The notes beneath the pieces were generated by a model. The model did no database searches, had not been told where the DNA came from, and saw only the letters and a program-made list of their open reading frames with translations. Shown here one piece after another: positions 63,371 through 64,000 of a stretch of DNA of 64,000 bases. The first letter of the stretch is position 1. Every line of letters starts with the position of its first letter. This DNA is from Epinephelus fuscoguttatus (Eukaryota > Chordata > Actinopteri > Perciformes > Serranidae): NCBI RefSeq assembly GCF_011397635.1, contig NC_064759.1:12172428-12236427 (forward strand), read 5' to 3'. The position numbers were made by a program, and so were the translations under genes.

Positions 63371-64000
63371 AGGTTCAGTGTGTAGGATTGGCAGAAATGG
63401 ACATGTTAATGTTTTCTTCAGTGTATAATCAACTGAAAATAAGAATTGTTGTGTTTTTGTTATCTTAGAATGAGCTGTTCATGTCTATATAGAGAGCCTC
63501 CTCTACAAGGATGTGTCCACCTTATTCTTAGCCGCCATGACACCTTGCACGAATCATGGGTGCAACTTCCAGTGTTGAACCGAAACCGGAGATTTCCAAT
63601 GGTAACAGTTTGTGTACAGTACTCTATTCTTCTTTCCAAGGGCAATTGGGAAATAAAACGTGGAGCACGCAGCCTTTTATCTACCTTATTCTTGAGGGCA
63701 CTACTGTAGAAATGACTGTGTGCGCAACTTCCTGTGAGATAGCGGAAGTAGCAGTAAGCTAGTTAGTCCCATAGACTCTCTGTGGTTAGTTCCAGTGGCT
63801 ACTCTTGGTGGCTGGTTCTTTTTGTAAGTAATTTGCCTTCAGTTTAGGAAATACTGATTTATTCTTTAACAAATATTTAACTAATGTTAACTTAGTATTT
63901 TCTATAAATGTCTTTGCAGAGCTTTGGTACCTGTTGCACTGTCCGTGTCTGTAACGACTACGGGGGTGATCACACCAAGATGAAACGCTAGAAACACGAC
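63371..64000. mobile_element. TTAA-type element, left end present, right end not found
   Basis: TTAA (63367-63370) precedes AGGTTCAGTGTGTAGGATTG, the same terminus family as 7348. An inner block (AATAAGAATTGTTGTGTTTT) is the reverse complement of a block inside the 7348 element. No matching right end is seen before the window edge. At 63919-63988 a short frame reads SFGTCCTVRVCNDYGGDHT, with cysteine spacing faintly like a THAP finger, but it ends at a stop codon and the link is speculative. Confidence 0.5.

Overview
The window is vertebrate nuclear DNA, almost certainly from a percomorph-type teleost. Genes are split into many short exons with GT-AG introns. Dense CA/TG and GATA microsatellites, Tc1-like elements, TTAA-flanked and hAT-like MITEs, and L2/RTE LINE tails are typical of ray-finned fish. 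Exon structures below were assembled by hand from splice sites, reading phase and remembered human homologues; no alignment or transcript data were available. There are no prokaryotic features, CRISPR arrays, or convincing tRNA/rRNA genes.

Layout. (1) 658-1092, minus: first two coding exons of an unrecognised short membrane protein that runs off the left edge. (2) 5119-19735, plus: a complete L3MBTL-family gene (21 coding exons, 832 codons) with an FCS zinc finger, three MBT repeats, a C2HC finger and a SAM domain. It has a probable 5' UTR exon near 2359 and a poly(A) signal at 21025. A decayed Tc1-like transposon ends 16 bp before its first coding exon. (3) 21030-27480: repeat-rich spacer with nested TTAA elements and three Tc1-like relics. 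(4) 28377-29171, plus: intronless CDS of a TMEM200B-like two-pass membrane protein behind a TATA box and a possible GC-AG leader intron. (5) 32854-38044, plus: a three-exon GPI-anchored Ly6/uPAR protein. (6) 38409-54625, minus: a complete meiotic MutS homologue, msh5 (25 coding exons, 819 codons), convergent with the Ly6 gene. (7) 59237-60210, minus: a SPRY/SOCS-box (SPSB) gene with a 5' exon near 62688-62730. (8) 60900-64000: Helitron-like, LINE and TTAA-element sequence.

The genes do not form a pathway: chromatin reader, membrane proteins, meiotic crossover factor, and ubiquitin-ligase adaptor. Their linkage is informative. L3MBTL next to TMEM200 recurs in human at 6q23 and 18p11, and MSH5 beside LY6 genes recalls the MHC class III region.

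The most unusual signals are a diverged, inverted copy of msh5 exon 6 inside msh5 intron 20, the Tc1 element abutting the l3mbtl splice acceptor, a CFTR-like (TG)nT4 acceptor on the l3mbtl zinc-finger exon, and the possible retention of an L3MBTL paralogue linked to TMEM200B.
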